DNA of 64,000 bases from Spirosoma luteum DSM 19990 (GCF_000374065.1 NZ_KB893245.1:248001-312000); one strand, 5' to 3'. Positions 34,252 through 44,484 are shown, numbered from the stretch's first letter. The notes: generated by a model from the letters alone, not told the origin. Numbers and translations: made by a program.

Positions 34252-37200
34252 TTATTTTATCGTTAGTGTACGCGCCCCATTGTAGCTGCGGTATTCCCCG
34301 TTGTACATAGCATCGGCCGAGACGGGTCCCACTACAAACCGCCCTCGCGAAACGGCCCGCGCCAGATAGTAGAACGATTTTTCGGTGCCCGTAGCAGTCA
34401 TATAGAAATTAATCCGGTCGTCGCGCAGGTCGAAATAATCAGGCGTGGCGGGTTTCTGAATCCAGGGCATATCGCGCGGTTCATTAAGACGCGGGTTTTC
34501 CACTTCCAGCCCCGCCGGTAGTAAATCCGTGACGACTATGTTCTGCACATCAAGCCCATTAGTACTGGTCAGCGTGATTTTTACAACGACCAGATTATTC
34601 TGCTTAATAGCTTCGAGCGGATTTCCATCCCGACTGAGGTAGGTACGGCGAACCCGCAGTCCGTTGTCTTCTTCGGCAATTTTCCCGTTTGCCGGTATCC
34701 CTTCGCTCTGGGCAAAATAATATACGTTGCCAGTACCTTTGGCTATCAGGTTGAGCGGAGCATTCGTCGGAATTCGCTTAATGGTTAGGAATGGACCATT
34801 CAGGGCACCAATCACCGTCTTATTAGCGGTAACGGTCGCCGTGGCCGTGCTGTTGGCCGATTGCCGGGCTAGCTTACCAAGTGCCAGAAACGCAAAGGAG
34901 GCTTCCTGCGTGTTGAGGTAAGTTGCCTGTTTCAGCGCCCCGGCCAGCTGCCGGGCAAGGGTCGGAATCTGAATGTTGTTACCATCCGTTTCCACCAGTA
35001 CATCCAGCACCAGGGCCAAGTTTCGTATGGGCGATGCATAACTGCCCGCCGTTTGCCGCCCCGTTGTGTTATCAGTGAATTTTTTGGGTAGCAGAGCCGA
35101 AAAGCTACGGGAATCACCCACGCGAAAGAAGGTCGACGCCAGCAGATACCGGCTGTCGGACGTGAGTAAGCCGCTGTTCTGCTTATAATAATTCATGGCC
35201 GACCGGTTAGGTTTACCCGCAATTGCCAACGCGTAGAGCGCGTAAATAGTGGTACGACTGGCCACTTTGCGGAAGGTGCGGCCACCGGCCTCATCAAACG
35301 TGACGTCGGTTTCGGTGGCTGGCCGGTTGGTGAGCGTGGTCAAAAAGTCAATGGCCTGACTTGTCACCGCTGGTCGCACTTCATACCCTGCCTCCTGGGC
35401 TTCGGCCAGAAAATGCAGCGCATAAGCCGTGGCCCAACTATCCACATTCGTTCGGCCCGCTACCACAGCCATGCCCGGCCACATGCTAAACCCACCGCCG
35501 GGCGTTTGCAAACTTTCAACCGTTTGAATGGCCTGCCGGACATTGGTAGCCGGATTTAAATCGCTCTCGCCCGCCCGTACAAAATACGTGTTGGTGTTCA
35601 GTTGCTTGGCTAAATCGGCGAAGTACAACTGCGGAAAGGCTTTCGAAATCGTTTGTTCAATGCACCCGTGCGGGTACCCCAGCAGGTATGACAGTTCCCG
35701 TCCGTACTGCGCCACCGGCGACCGGCTGAGGATCAGACTCGCTTTTGTCGTGCCGGACAGGAAAGAACCCGCCAGTTGAAGCGTTTGCAATTGTCCACCG
35801 GCCACGGCACCTGATACAGTCGTTTTTTGCAGGGAAGCTGCCGGACGAACGGTAATATCCGTCTTTTCGGTGAACGTCTCGTTCAGCCCATTGGCCGTTA
35901 TGGTAATGGTTCCGGCCCCGATGGCCTGCTTCGCCGATAACCGGAACAGGGCCCGACTCTCGCGACCGGGTTGAATGGTTAGCTTCTGCGTGCTGATGCT
36001 ATCGGCTACTAATGGGCCCGTCAGGCTCAGTTTAGCTGTAACCGTCGCTACCTGTTTGGTAGTATTGCTCAGATTGACGGGTAATTCGAGCTGGTCGCCG
36101 GGTGTCAGGAAGCGGGGAACGCCGGAACTGATCACAATGGGGTCGGCTACTTTCATGTTTGTGTTGGCCGACCCAAAGGCATTGTCTTTGTAAGCAACGG
36201 CCATCACGCGTAAATCGCCCGAAAACTGCGGAATATCTACAGCGAATGTCGCTTCCCCATCCGAGCCGGTTTCCAGAATGCCACTCCACAGGGCAACCAA
36301 CTGAATACGGCCATTGCTGAGCGGGTTGACGCGCTTCTCCAAATCATAGCCATCCCCCCCAACACTTGATGTCGATTTCAGCGATAGTTCCGGGTAGAGC
36401 AGGGCGTAGAGGTCGTGACTACCGACTTCCAATGCCCGTTTCTGGTAGAAAAATCCGTGCGGGTCGGGCGTTTTAAAGTTTTTGAGTTGCAGAATTCCTT
36501 CATCGACTACGGCCACCGTTATCTGAGCGTTCTTCGCCGTTTTGACGGTGATTGTCTGCTTTGTTTTTGAGCGGGATTGCAGGGAGGCCGTGATGGTTAC
36601 GGGCATTTTGGTATCGATATCCTGCACGGGTACGGGCGCAAAGCCGTGGGCCACCGTTAGCGGCAGGTTTGTATTGTCAATGGCCCGAATCAGGGTGGCG
36701 GTCACGTACACATTGGGCAGATGGGTAGCCCCCACCGAAAAATTCCACTCGGCGGATTTATTGGTGGTTTTCAGCCAAACCTGTTCCAAAACGCTGTTTC
36801 GCTCGATGGTCACCAGCAGTTTGCCATCGAAGGGAGCTTTGAAGAGTACTTTCGCTTTGTCGCCGGTTTGATAAACGGATTTATCGAGGGTCATCAGCAC
36901 CTGCCCTTCCTGACTTACGTCAAAGGAAGAGGCCGATGTGCTGCCGTAGCCATAGGCATAGAAGCCGGTGGCTGCGTAGTTAACAGCGTCCGGTCGGCGG
37001 ATCCGGATCTCGTACTCGCCCGAAACGGTGGGCACGTATCGGAAACTGGCTTTGCCACCTTTGACCGTCAGCAGGTTACTGTAAACCGGCTTTTCGCGCC
37101 GTTTAGTTGTGTATTTTATCTGCCCGCCGTTGCTTTCTTTTTCGATAACCGTCTGGTAATCATAGCGTACAACGTCAACGGTCGCTTGGGCCGAGGCCCG

Positions 37201-39744
37201 TACCGTCCCGGCTGGGTCGAGGGCTACTATTTCCGGGCTAAGAGGGGTATTGGTCGCTACGTATCGGTCAGGCAGGCGGGTGCCGAAGAACGTGTCCTGC
37301 GTGAGGACATCCAACCGGCGAAGGCGGTTAACGGGGCGCCCGTTCTCGTCAAATACCGTGACGAACAGTTTCGCTTCGAGCAATCCAATATCTTGGTACA
37401 AGGCGGGGATGGGGAATTTTTCGGTCACCTGCCCATTGGCATTGGTGCGCCCCTGCCGGACTTCTTTTGGAAAAACATCATTCTTCCCGGCATTGGCCCC
37501 CGACTGACTGTTGGCTATATCGAAGTCGTAGTCCTCAAAGCCTTTTGGCGCGAAGGCTTTCCGCTTCAGTTGCAACTCCATCTCGTATGACCGGTCGGCG
37601 GCCGGGGGGCCAAACAGGTTCGTTGCCGTAGCAGAGAGAGTAATCGTCTGGCCTGATTTATAACTCGCTTTATCCGTCAGCACATCAACCTTAATCCGGT
37701 CCGGTACGAACTCCTCCACACTAACCAACTGCGATGTCAGCAGCACATTGTTGGCGTTTAACACCTCAATCGAATAACTCCCGGTTACAGCCGCCGGGCT
37801 AAGTGGGACATCCGTCGTGACGGCCCCCTGTGCATTCGTCGTTTTGCGAAACACCTGTAATTCGCGCCCGTTGGGTGTCAACACTCGAATCAAAACGGGG
37901 ATTGCGCCCACACTTTTCCAGGTTTGTGACCGGATGATGGTGTTAAAATGAATCGTTTCGGCGGGGCGATAAATGTCGCGGTCGCCGTACACGAACGCGT
38001 CGAAACCCGATTCGTTATCGTATTTCCCGGCCACATCGAAGCGCGACGTTTCAACCTGCGTGTCGGGCAAAAACAGAAAATTAAAGTCATCGCTGGTACG
38101 GGCGGTGAGCATGGCTATCTTGAAACCGGGTGCTTTTTCGGCTACCTTGTCGAACCTGACAAAGCCGCTGCCGTCGGTTTTGAGCGTGTAAACCGACTGA
38201 TTGTTGTTGCTGACAAGCGTTATATCGACGCCTTGCAGGGGTTCTGCGGTATGGATGGAATTTGCCCAGACGAACACCTCATTTTTAGTCTGGTGCGCCA
38301 CCAAGCCAATGTCCGACAGGGATACCAGTTGGTTTGCCTGCAAATAAGCTTCATCCTTTGAGTCGACCGAAACCAGATACACACCCCTGAACTCATTATT
38401 GGCATCGGGCAGGGCCAGGTTCAAGGCCGACACACCCCGGACTTTGGGGAGGTCGGCGGTTTCAACGGTTTTGTTGACCAGTACGGTACTTAAGTCACCC
38501 TGTTCATCGTCGCTGTAGTTGAACGTGCCCGACGGTCCCCAATCGCCACTGGCGTTCTCCCGGTAATCTTCGTAGCGGTTATTACGGAAATAACTCAGGA
38601 GGTTGTTTTCGTACACCTTCGCAATTTTCACCTGCACGTTGGGTACGTTAACAATGTTCAGACCAATGTTATGCGCTCCCTTCGAGGACAGATAGAGTGC
38701 CTTTTTGTTGGCAAACTGAATGCTGGCGGGCATTTTTCCGAAAAACAGATCACGGGTTACCGGCTCCTCCAGTTTGGTGCCCAATTCTCCCCGAATCTGG
38801 TCAGTCAGTGTCAGCACGTAGGTATCGGCCTCGTTGAAATTACCCCGGATTGTGAAACCGTTTTCGGTCAGTTCGGCCGTCGTTTCAACGGCGGGCTGGA
38901 TGGTGTAAAACGCGCTCAACCGACCATCAGCCTGCAACGTTTGCGTCGTGATGACCCGAATTACACCCTGTGCGTTTTCGTAGCTTGTTTGTACATCGGC
39001 AATGTCGATCTTGAAACGCGAGGGCAGGGTACTGGTTTCTTCAATTACTTCTTTGCTTACATAAGCCGTGTTTGGCACTTTCACCCCCTTGTCGACCCTA
39101 ACAAGCAGGGGTTGTCCATTTTTCTGAGCCGGAGCATTCGTAAGGGTCAGGGCAACCGCGTTTGGTGAGTCGCCGGGGGTGGTTTGCAGGGTGAGGGGTT
39201 TCTCGTCGGCAGTAGCTGTTACCTTGCTGGCCACCTCTGCTGATGAAATGGGGTAGTTGAAGTTTAAGCGGGTTCTGGCTACCGGTTGCCCCGTTTCGCG
39301 GGAACGTGTCCACCAATTTTCGACACTCGCCAGTTGCAGGTAAGGCGTGTGAAAGGCAATAGCATCGCCCGATACGTTCAAGTCTTTTTTATCGGACCGC
39401 TTCAATAAATTATCCGTCAGCTCGGCCTGGTAATCGGTAGCGGGGTCTAAAGATTTGGTGGGCGAGAAAACCAGCTCATTCGGGGCTGTCCACCTGAATT
39501 TACCTTGAATGGCGGGTATGAAGCGTATATACTGGGTTGAATCCCATTCGTTGACCTGTTTCGCCGGACCAACATTTTTATTAAAGGTGAAGGTCAGATT
39601 CTGGGTTTGCTGAACAACATCCCCAAAATTGCTCCCAATTACCGCTACTTCGTTGAACGGCAGTCGGGAGCACTGGAAAAGCAGTAAAGAGAGGGTAATG
39701 GAAAGCAGCAGGAAACGCGCGTAGAACGAAAAGAGATTTTGCAT
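34252..39744 (-). CDS. Bacterial alpha-2-macroglobulin lipoprotein (YfhM-like)
   Basis: Very large (1830 residues) envelope lipoprotein that traps attacking proteases. The lipobox is LLLFQC (Cys25). MG-type beta domains fill the first 1200 residues. The thioester motif is intact: Cys1361 in PHGCIEQTISKAF, the CxEQ that forms the reactive bond. After it comes an alpha-alpha toroid (TED) and a C-terminal receptor-like domain. The typical partner, penicillin-binding protein 1C, lies upstream on the same strand, although a broken small gene and a terminator lie between. In E. coli the pair is thought to defend and repair the envelope. Confidence 0.94.
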   Translation of the reverse strand: MQNLFSFYARFLLLSITLSLLLFQCSRLPFNEVAVIGSNFGDVVQQTQNLTFTFNKNVGPAKQVNEWDSTQYIRFIPAIQGKFRWTAPNELVFSPTKSLDPATDYQAELTDNLLKRSDKKDLNVSGDAIAFHTPYLQLASVENWWTRSRETGQPVARTRLNFNYPISSAEVASKVTATADEKPLTLQTTPGDSPNAVALTLTNAPAQKNGQPLLVRVDKGVKVPNTAYVSKEVIEETSTLPSRFKIDIADVQTSYENAQGVIRVITTQTLQADGRLSAFYTIQPAVETTAELTENGFTIRGNFNEADTYVLTLTDQIRGELGTKLEEPVTRDLFFGKMPASIQFANKKALYLSSKGAHNIGLNIVNVPNVQVKIAKVYENNLLSYFRNNRYEDYRENASGDWGPSGTFNYSDDEQGDLSTVLVNKTVETADLPKVRGVSALNLALPDANNEFRGVYLVSVDSKDEAYLQANQLVSLSDIGLVAHQTKNEVFVWANSIHTAEPLQGVDITLVSNNNQSVYTLKTDGSGFVRFDKVAEKAPGFKIAMLTARTSDDFNFLFLPDTQVETSRFDVAGKYDNESGFDAFVYGDRDIYRPAETIHFNTIIRSQTWKSVGAIPVLIRVLTPNGRELQVFRKTTNAQGAVTTDVPLSPAAVTGSYSIEVLNANNVLLTSQLVSVEEFVPDRIKVDVLTDKASYKSGQTITLSATATNLFGPPAADRSYEMELQLKRKAFAPKGFEDYDFDIANSQSGANAGKNDVFPKEVRQGRTNANGQVTEKFPIPALYQDIGLLEAKLFVTVFDENGRPVNRLRRLDVLTQDTFFGTRLPDRYVATNTPLSPEIVALDPAGTVRASAQATVDVVRYDYQTVIEKESNGGQIKYTTKRREKPVYSNLLTVKGGKASFRYVPTVSGEYEIRIRRPDAVNYAATGFYAYGYGSTSASSFDVSQEGQVLMTLDKSVYQTGDKAKVLFKAPFDGKLLVTIERNSVLEQVWLKTTNKSAEWNFSVGATHLPNVYVTATLIRAIDNTNLPLTVAHGFAPVPVQDIDTKMPVTITASLQSRSKTKQTITVKTAKNAQITVAVVDEGILQLKNFKTPDPHGFFYQKRALEVGSHDLYALLYPELSLKSTSSVGGDGYDLEKRVNPLSNGRIQLVALWSGILETGSDGEATFAVDIPQFSGDLRVMAVAYKDNAFGSANTNMKVADPIVISSGVPRFLTPGDQLELPVNLSNTTKQVATVTAKLSLTGPLVADSISTQKLTIQPGRESRALFRLSAKQAIGAGTITITANGLNETFTEKTDITVRPAASLQKTTVSGAVAGGQLQTLQLAGSFLSGTTKASLILSRSPVAQYGRELSYLLGYPHGCIEQTISKAFPQLYFADLAKQLNTNTYFVRAGESDLNPATNVRQAIQTVESLQTPGGGFSMWPGMAVVAGRTNVDSWATAYALHFLAEAQEAGYEVRPAVTSQAIDFLTTLTNRPATETDVTFDEAGGRTFRKVASRTTIYALYALAIAGKPNRSAMNYYKQNSGLLTSDSRYLLASTFFRVGDSRSFSALLPKKFTDNTTGRQTAGSYASPIRNLALVLDVLVETDGNNIQIPTLARQLAGALKQATYLNTQEASFAFLALGKLARQSANSTATATVTANKTVIGALNGPFLTIKRIPTNAPLNLIAKGTGNVYYFAQSEGIPANGKIAEEDNGLRVRRTYLSRDGNPLEAIKQNNLVVVKITLTSTNGLDVQNIVVTDLLPAGLEVENPRLNEPRDMPWIQKPATPDYFDLRDDRINFYMTATGTEKSFYYLARAVSRGRFVVGPVSADAMYNGEYRSYNGARTLTIK

Positions 39745-39774
39745 GATGGTAGGAGTGAAAACCGAATTTTGACG

Positions 39775-39806
39775 AAAAAACCCACTCGTAGTTTAGGGAG
39801 TGGGTT
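39775..39806 (-). terminator. Terminator between the small broken gene and the macroglobulin gene
   Basis: AACCCACTC (39779-39787) pairs with GAGTGGGTT (39798-39806). On the minus strand the stem runs into TTTTTT. It lies 28 bp past the stop of the frameshifted gene and would separate transcription of the macroglobulin gene from that of pbpC. Confidence 0.75.
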
Positions 39807-39834
39807 CACGTTTGCCGGACAAGTTACTAAGCGG

Positions 39835-40276
39835 TCATTGTAGTGCGGGCGTGAACTGAGCGGTAACAATTTTCCAGGAATTACGCTGCCTGATACACAT
39901 AACGGAGAAGGTAACAGTGCTATCAAAGGGCTGGCCCTGTACGTTGCCCTTCGCTTTCCATTTGCCGGTTACTACGGCGGCATCACTGTTATACTGGCGG
40001 GTACGCGTATCCGTACTGGCAGCCGTTTCGATGACGATAAAACCACCCCCAACGCCCTGCACCATCAAATCGCCATCCACCACGATTACCGTCGAAACTG
40101 ACCAGACTGAAATCGCCGGATATTGTCTTGCTAATCGCATTGCTGTCTTCATCGAGTAGGGCTTTGAAGAACGCGTTGGTCAGGATGAGCGGGTCCTGAC
40201 TGGGGTCGGTGGCCGACTGGGCGAAGGTGGCCGTCGCGCATAGGCACGAGATAAGAAGGGCAAGGACTATTTTCAC
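39835..40276 (-). pseudogene. DUF4440/SnoaL-like secreted protein gene with a frameshift
   Basis: The first part (from 40276) has a signal peptide (MKIVLALLISCLCATATFAQ) and the DUF4440-like text LTNAFFKALLDEDSNAISKTISGDFSLVSFDG. The frame is then lost and the matching end (VDGDLMVQGVGGGFIVIE through WKIVTAQFTP) is found one base out of frame down to 39835. The shift lies at about 40085-40105. Together they make a normal cystatin-like fold of about 145 residues. It may be a true pseudogene or a base error in the assembly. It sits between pbpC and the macroglobulin gene. Confidence 0.65.
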
Positions 40277-40344
40277 GAATCGGCGAATGGCTTCTGTCCT
40301 GTAAATGAACGGATAACAGGGAGAAAAGCAAAATAAACAACGGG

Positions 40345-42711
40345 TTACTCATTTTTTACCAGTACCCGTATATCGCTGTTCCTGCCTTTGTCGTCGGCGC
40401 ACGAAATCTTCAGGGTGCCTGGCGTTGGCTTAAAAAAGATGGCTTCACTTGGTTTCGCCCGTCGGTACAGTTTATCGTTCAAATACCAGAATACCAGTTG
40501 TACATCATTAGGTGCCTGACAGCTCAATTCCATCTCTGCCGGTTGGGCTGGGTTGATGAAATACTCACTACCATCGTTCAGGCTGGTGATGTGGGGCCCC
40601 GTTTGTCCCTCGTTGCCGAATACCCGTTCACAAGCCGGATTGTGCGGGGGAATTGACTCAAACGGAACATGACGGCTTTGATAAAAGGATGCCAGCTCCG
40701 GCGATAAATTGGGATAAGAACGGCGGATAAAGCTCGAATCAGGACGGCACTGCACACAGTACGAAACCGTAGCCGATGGATTGGTCAAAACGGCTTTCCG
40801 GTGCTGACAGATCCGGTATCGCGAAACGCCCGTAATATAGTAGTCCGTCGTTGGGTTCGGGCAAAATTCACCCGGGATATCACCCGTTTCAGGGCAAATG
40901 ACGCGCATCGAAAGGGTGCTGGCTTCTTTGGGTGTCCGAAACCAGCCCGTTGGCGAGTTATAATCGAGGACGTTGAAGAGTTGAAACAGGAGTGGGGTGG
41001 CGGTATTGGCCCCGCTCAATTCGGGCACTCCAACGCCCGAAAAATTACCAACCCAAACCCCAATGGTATAGCGTTGATTATAGCCGATGCTCCACGCATC
41101 CCGACGGCCGTAGGAGGTGCCGGTTTTCCAGGCGATGCGGGGCAGGTGGTAGCTGTTGTCGAAGTTATTGGGCAGGTCAGGGCGTGTAATCTGGGTTAGG
41201 GTGTGCGTAACCAGGTAAGCTGCTTCGGGCGAGAGCAGGCTGACCCCATCGGGTTGCTTCGATACGCTGGTTTGCGGTACTGATGGAAGGGTAAAGTTCA
41301 GCATAGCCCATCGGCCCCCGTTGGCTAATCCAGCGTACAGGCGCGTCATCTCTTCCAGCGTAACGCCACAACCGCCCAGAATCATGGAAAGTCCCAGTTG
41401 GTTAGCCTGCTGCTTTATGGCCGAAAATCGGGCATTTTTCAGCGTGGTTACCAGCGTTGATGTCCCCATTTCCTTCAGCAAAGCCACTGCCGGGATGTTC
41501 AGCGAGTTGGCTAATGCGAATTCTGCCGTAACCGGACCATTGAACCGCCGGTCGTAATTATCCGGTTCGTAACCACCGAAGTTGGTCGGCACGTCGGTGA
41601 GTTTTGTTTTCGGTGTAATGACGCCCGCGTCGAAAGCAAGGCCGTATAGAATTGGTTTCAGCGCACTCCCCGGCGACCGTATTGCCCGGATGCCATCCAC
41701 CTGACCGCCATCGAATGAGTTAGTAAAATCGGCCGAGCCAACATACGCAACCACTTCCCGCGTCTGATTATCCACAACGAGCACGGCTGAATTATGAATG
41801 TTAAACGCCCGGATTCGATTGGCATATCGCTCCACCACCTGTTCGGCCGTGGTCTGTATGGTTAGGTTCAGGGTAGCGTGAATAACAGGGACGTTCGGGT
41901 TTTCGGTGCGGAGCCGGTACGCCAGGTGGGGTGCCCGCTGTGGTGCTTCCCGTCGGTAGGCGTCAAGCGGTTCATTCCGGGCATCCTGAATGGTTTGTTC
42001 ATTGAAAAGACTAGCCTGTTGGAAGCGCACGAGCCAGCGATTTCGTTCTCGTTTTACCAATTCGTTATGCACGCCCAGGCGCAGGCTTGATGGGCGATTG
42101 GGGATAATGGTGAGTGTCGTTAGTTCGGCCAGGCTAAGTAACACGGGCAGTTTTCCAAAGTAAAGGAGAGAGGCCGATTTTAGCCCCTCAATATTGCCGC
42201 CGTAGGGGAGCAGGTTCAGATACAGTTGCAGAATTTCATTCTTCGAGTAATGAACTTCTAACTGTACCGCCCGGAATAACTCGATAAGTTTGTTCGTATA
42301 GGTTCGGTCGCGGGGTTTCAGCAACCGGACGGTTTGCATGGTTATGGTCGACGCGCCCGAGGTTCGTCGACCCGTCAGCAGGTTTCGGGCGGCCGCCCGC
42401 AGCATGGCAATAGGATTGAAACCGGGATGATAGTAAAAGTATTTGTCCTCTTTGAACAGAATGGCATCACGCAACGGGGGTGTAATCTCATCCAGCTCCG
42501 CGTACATCCGCCACTTATCGTCGCGACTCAAAAAAGCGTGCAGAACGGAGCCATCGCGTGCCGTAATCAGGGTTGAATAAGGAACAGTGGTGTTGGTGGG
42601 GAAGAAAAAATCCAGGCCAAAAAAAACCAACAAAGCCGCTAACCCGGTTTTGATTACGGGCGATTTCCACAAATGCTTCGTGATGATTTTACTTTTTTCA
42701 ACAGACAACAT
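40345..42711 (-). CDS. pbpC: Penicillin-binding protein 1C
   Basis: Bifunctional peptidoglycan synthase of 788 residues. I start at the ATG at 42711 (MLSVEKSKII), which places the single membrane anchor at about 18-38. The glycosyltransferase domain (GT51) has catalytic Glu88 in FKEDKYFYYHPG and the NIEG and STITMQ words. The transpeptidase domain has Ser349 in SPGSALKP (SxxK), SLN and KTGTS. A C-terminal domain of the PBP1C type (BiPBP_C) completes it. This architecture, plus a nearby alpha-2-macroglobulin gene, identifies PBP1C. Its promoter region shares a 104-bp gap with a divergent RNase-like gene. Confidence 0.94.
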   Translation of the reverse strand: MLSVEKSKIITKHLWKSPVIKTGLAALLVFFGLDFFFPTNTTVPYSTLITARDGSVLHAFLSRDDKWRMYAELDEITPPLRDAILFKEDKYFYYHPGFNPIAMLRAAARNLLTGRRTSGASTITMQTVRLLKPRDRTYTNKLIELFRAVQLEVHYSKNEILQLYLNLLPYGGNIEGLKSASLLYFGKLPVLLSLAELTTLTIIPNRPSSLRLGVHNELVKRERNRWLVRFQQASLFNEQTIQDARNEPLDAYRREAPQRAPHLAYRLRTENPNVPVIHATLNLTIQTTAEQVVERYANRIRAFNIHNSAVLVVDNQTREVVAYVGSADFTNSFDGGQVDGIRAIRSPGSALKPILYGLAFDAGVITPKTKLTDVPTNFGGYEPDNYDRRFNGPVTAEFALANSLNIPAVALLKEMGTSTLVTTLKNARFSAIKQQANQLGLSMILGGCGVTLEEMTRLYAGLANGGRWAMLNFTLPSVPQTSVSKQPDGVSLLSPEAAYLVTHTLTQITRPDLPNNFDNSYHLPRIAWKTGTSYGRRDAWSIGYNQRYTIGVWVGNFSGVGVPELSGANTATPLLFQLFNVLDYNSPTGWFRTPKEASTLSMRVICPETGDIPGEFCPNPTTDYYITGVSRYRICQHRKAVLTNPSATVSYCVQCRPDSSFIRRSYPNLSPELASFYQSRHVPFESIPPHNPACERVFGNEGQTGPHITSLNDGSEYFINPAQPAEMELSCQAPNDVQLVFWYLNDKLYRRAKPSEAIFFKPTPGTLKISCADDKGRNSDIRVLVKNE

Positions 42712-42729
42712 GACGAATCCGTGTAACTC

Positions 42730-42788
42730 TCCGTTTATTTGTGCGGCCCAGGAGCTACGCAAAACGGAGTGCTACACAAATAAACGGA
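42730..42788. promoter_or_regulatory. Competing inverted repeats in the pbpC/beta-CASP divergent promoter
   Basis: Arms 42730-42743 and 42775-42788 are perfect 14-bp reverse complements. The left arm's CTCCGTTT (42729-42736) can instead pair with AAACGGAG (42762-42769). The two folds exclude each other. The position between two divergent starts suggests regulation, but no regulator is known. Confidence 0.45.
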
Positions 42789-42815
42789 TAGATTCACCGA
42801 GAACATACCTAAATC

Positions 42816-44213
42816 ATGACCATTCAATTTTTTGGCGCAGCCCGAACCGTAACGGGCAGTAAACATCTGCTTACGACGGCCAGCGGCAAACAAATCCTGC
42901 TCGATTGCGGACTATTTCAGGGTATCAATACCGATGAACTGAATCAGCAGTTCGGCTTCGACCCGAAGCTGGTTGATTATATGGTCCTTTCCCACGCGCA
43001 CATCGACCATACCGGATTGATTCCCGGATTGGTGCGGCAGGGCTTCCGTGGACCCATTTATACCACCGCTGCTACCATTGACCTTTGCGAAGTGATGCTG
43101 ATGGATAGCGCCCGGATTCAGGAAAAAGACCTTGAACGCGTCAATAAGCGTCGTGCCCGCCGGGGTGACCCGGAGCTGGAAGCTCTGTATGATGAGACGG
43201 ATGTAAAACAGGCACTGGGTCAGATGCAGCCAGTTGATTACCGAACACCGTTTGTTATCTGCGATGAGGTGACCGGGCTCCTGACCGATGCCGGACACTT
43301 GCTCGGCAGTGCCGCCGTTAGTCTGACGATAAAAGAAAATGGCACCGAAAAGCACCTCTTTTTTAGTGGCGATATTGGCCGCCCCAACGACAAGATTCTT
43401 CGCTCGCCCGACCCCTTCCCCCAGGCCGATTATATCATCTGTGAATCGACCTATGGCGACCGGTTGCACGAAGCTGAGCCGGATATGAAAGCGCACTTGC
43501 TGCGCATTGTACAGGAAACCTGCGTGGAAGGCCGGGGTAAGCTCATCATTCCTGCCTTCGCCGTTGACCGGACGCAGGAGTTGATTTTCGCGCTCGACCA
43601 ACTATCGAGTGAGGGGCGGCTACCCCAAAAATTTCCAGTCTACATAGATAGCCCCATGGCCGTGCTGGCAACGAAGGTGATGAGTGACCACGAGGATGAC
43701 TTCAACCCCGAAATTTTGGCGTATATCAAAAAAGACGGAGATGCCTTCGACTTTCCTAACCTGCATTACGTAACGGACGTGAACGAGTCGAAAGCCATTA
43801 ATGACAGCAATGAGCCCTGTATCATCATATCCGCATCGGGTATGGCCGAAGCGGGGCGGATTAAGCACCACATAAAAAACAACATCACCAAACCGAATAC
43901 AACCATCCTGTTGGTGGGCTATGCGTCGCCCAGTAGTCTGGGAGGTGCTTTAAAGCGGGGCGATAAAGAAGTGACGATTTTCGGAGAGCGGTACCCGGTT
44001 ATTGCCCGCGTGGCTGTTATGGATTCATTTTCAGCCCACGGGGATTATAAAGAAATGCTGCATTTTTTAAGTTGCCAGAATGCCGGTCAGGTAAAAACCG
44101 TATTTCTGGTTCATGGTGAATACGATAAGCAGCTAATCTGGAAAGAACACTTGCTGGAGGCCGGATTTCAAACGGTTGAGATACCGGAGAAAGGACAAAA
44201 AATGACGTTGTGA
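42816..44213 (+). CDS. Beta-CASP metallo-beta-lactamase RNase
   Basis: Cytoplasmic zinc nuclease of 465 residues in the CPSF73/YSH1-like family that acts on RNA. The metallo-beta-lactamase motifs are SHAHIDHTG, then a His in DAGHLLGS and an Asp in SGDIGRP. The beta-CASP motifs follow: the Asp/Glu region STYGDR, ASGMAEAGRIKHH and the C-terminal FSAHGDY. It is divergent from pbpC and ends at a strong bidirectional terminator. The target RNAs are unknown. The call is firm at family level. Confidence 0.93.
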   Translation: MTIQFFGAARTVTGSKHLLTTASGKQILLDCGLFQGINTDELNQQFGFDPKLVDYMVLSHAHIDHTGLIPGLVRQGFRGPIYTTAATIDLCEVMLMDSARIQEKDLERVNKRRARRGDPELEALYDETDVKQALGQMQPVDYRTPFVICDEVTGLLTDAGHLLGSAAVSLTIKENGTEKHLFFSGDIGRPNDKILRSPDPFPQADYIICESTYGDRLHEAEPDMKAHLLRIVQETCVEGRGKLIIPAFAVDRTQELIFALDQLSSEGRLPQKFPVYIDSPMAVLATKVMSDHEDDFNPEILAYIKKDGDAFDFPNLHYVTDVNESKAINDSNEPCIIISASGMAEAGRIKHHIKNNITKPNTTILLVGYASPSSLGGALKRGDKEVTIFGERYPVIARVAVMDSFSAHGDYKEMLHFLSCQNAGQVKTVFLVHGEYDKQLIWKEHLLEAGFQTVEIPEKGQKMTL

Positions 44214-44220
44214 ACCAACT

Positions 44221-44258
44221 AAAAACGCCCCCGGCTTTTCAGAATCGGGGGCGTTTTT
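44221..44258. terminator. Strong bidirectional terminator
   Basis: AAAAACGCCCCCG (44221-44233) pairs perfectly with CGGGGGCGTTTTT (44246-44258). It serves the beta-CASP gene on the plus strand and the small gene at 44278-44484 on the minus strand. Confidence 0.92.
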
Positions 44259-44277
44259 AGTTATACTGGTCTAGAAC

Positions 44278-44484
44278 TTAGGTAAAACGTACCCGGCCGG
44301 CGAAACAGCGGTTCAGCACGACGCGATATACTTTGCCAAATTGGTGGTAGCACCAGCGCTTGAGCTGCTTAACTTCTTTAGGGATGAGTAACTTGATGGC
44401 CTTCGCCAATTCTTTTTGAAACAAAGAGCGGTCAAAACTTACCTTCTGAAGGATAGTTTTGATATATTCGAGCATAGAGAGCAT
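44278..44484 (-). CDS. Small basic conserved-looking protein of unknown function
   Basis: A 68-residue basic protein rich in Lys, Leu and Arg (MLEYIKTILQKVSFDRSLFQKEL ... WCYHQFGKVYRVVLNRCF). A second ATG three codons in is an equally good start. It has no signal peptide or membrane helix. I do not recognise a named family, but helical amphipathic periodicity, placement 20 bp from its own terminator and divergence from the BatD gene support a real gene. Confidence 0.65.
   Translation of the reverse strand: MLSMLEYIKTILQKVSFDRSLFQKELAKAIKLLIPKEVKQLKRWCYHQFGKVYRVVLNRCFAGRVRFT

Noticed and set aside
36721-37590. A 289-codon plus-strand frame inside the alpha-2-macroglobulin gene
   Set aside because: It lies wholly within a well-supported gene on the other strand and shows no domain; length comes from codon bias.
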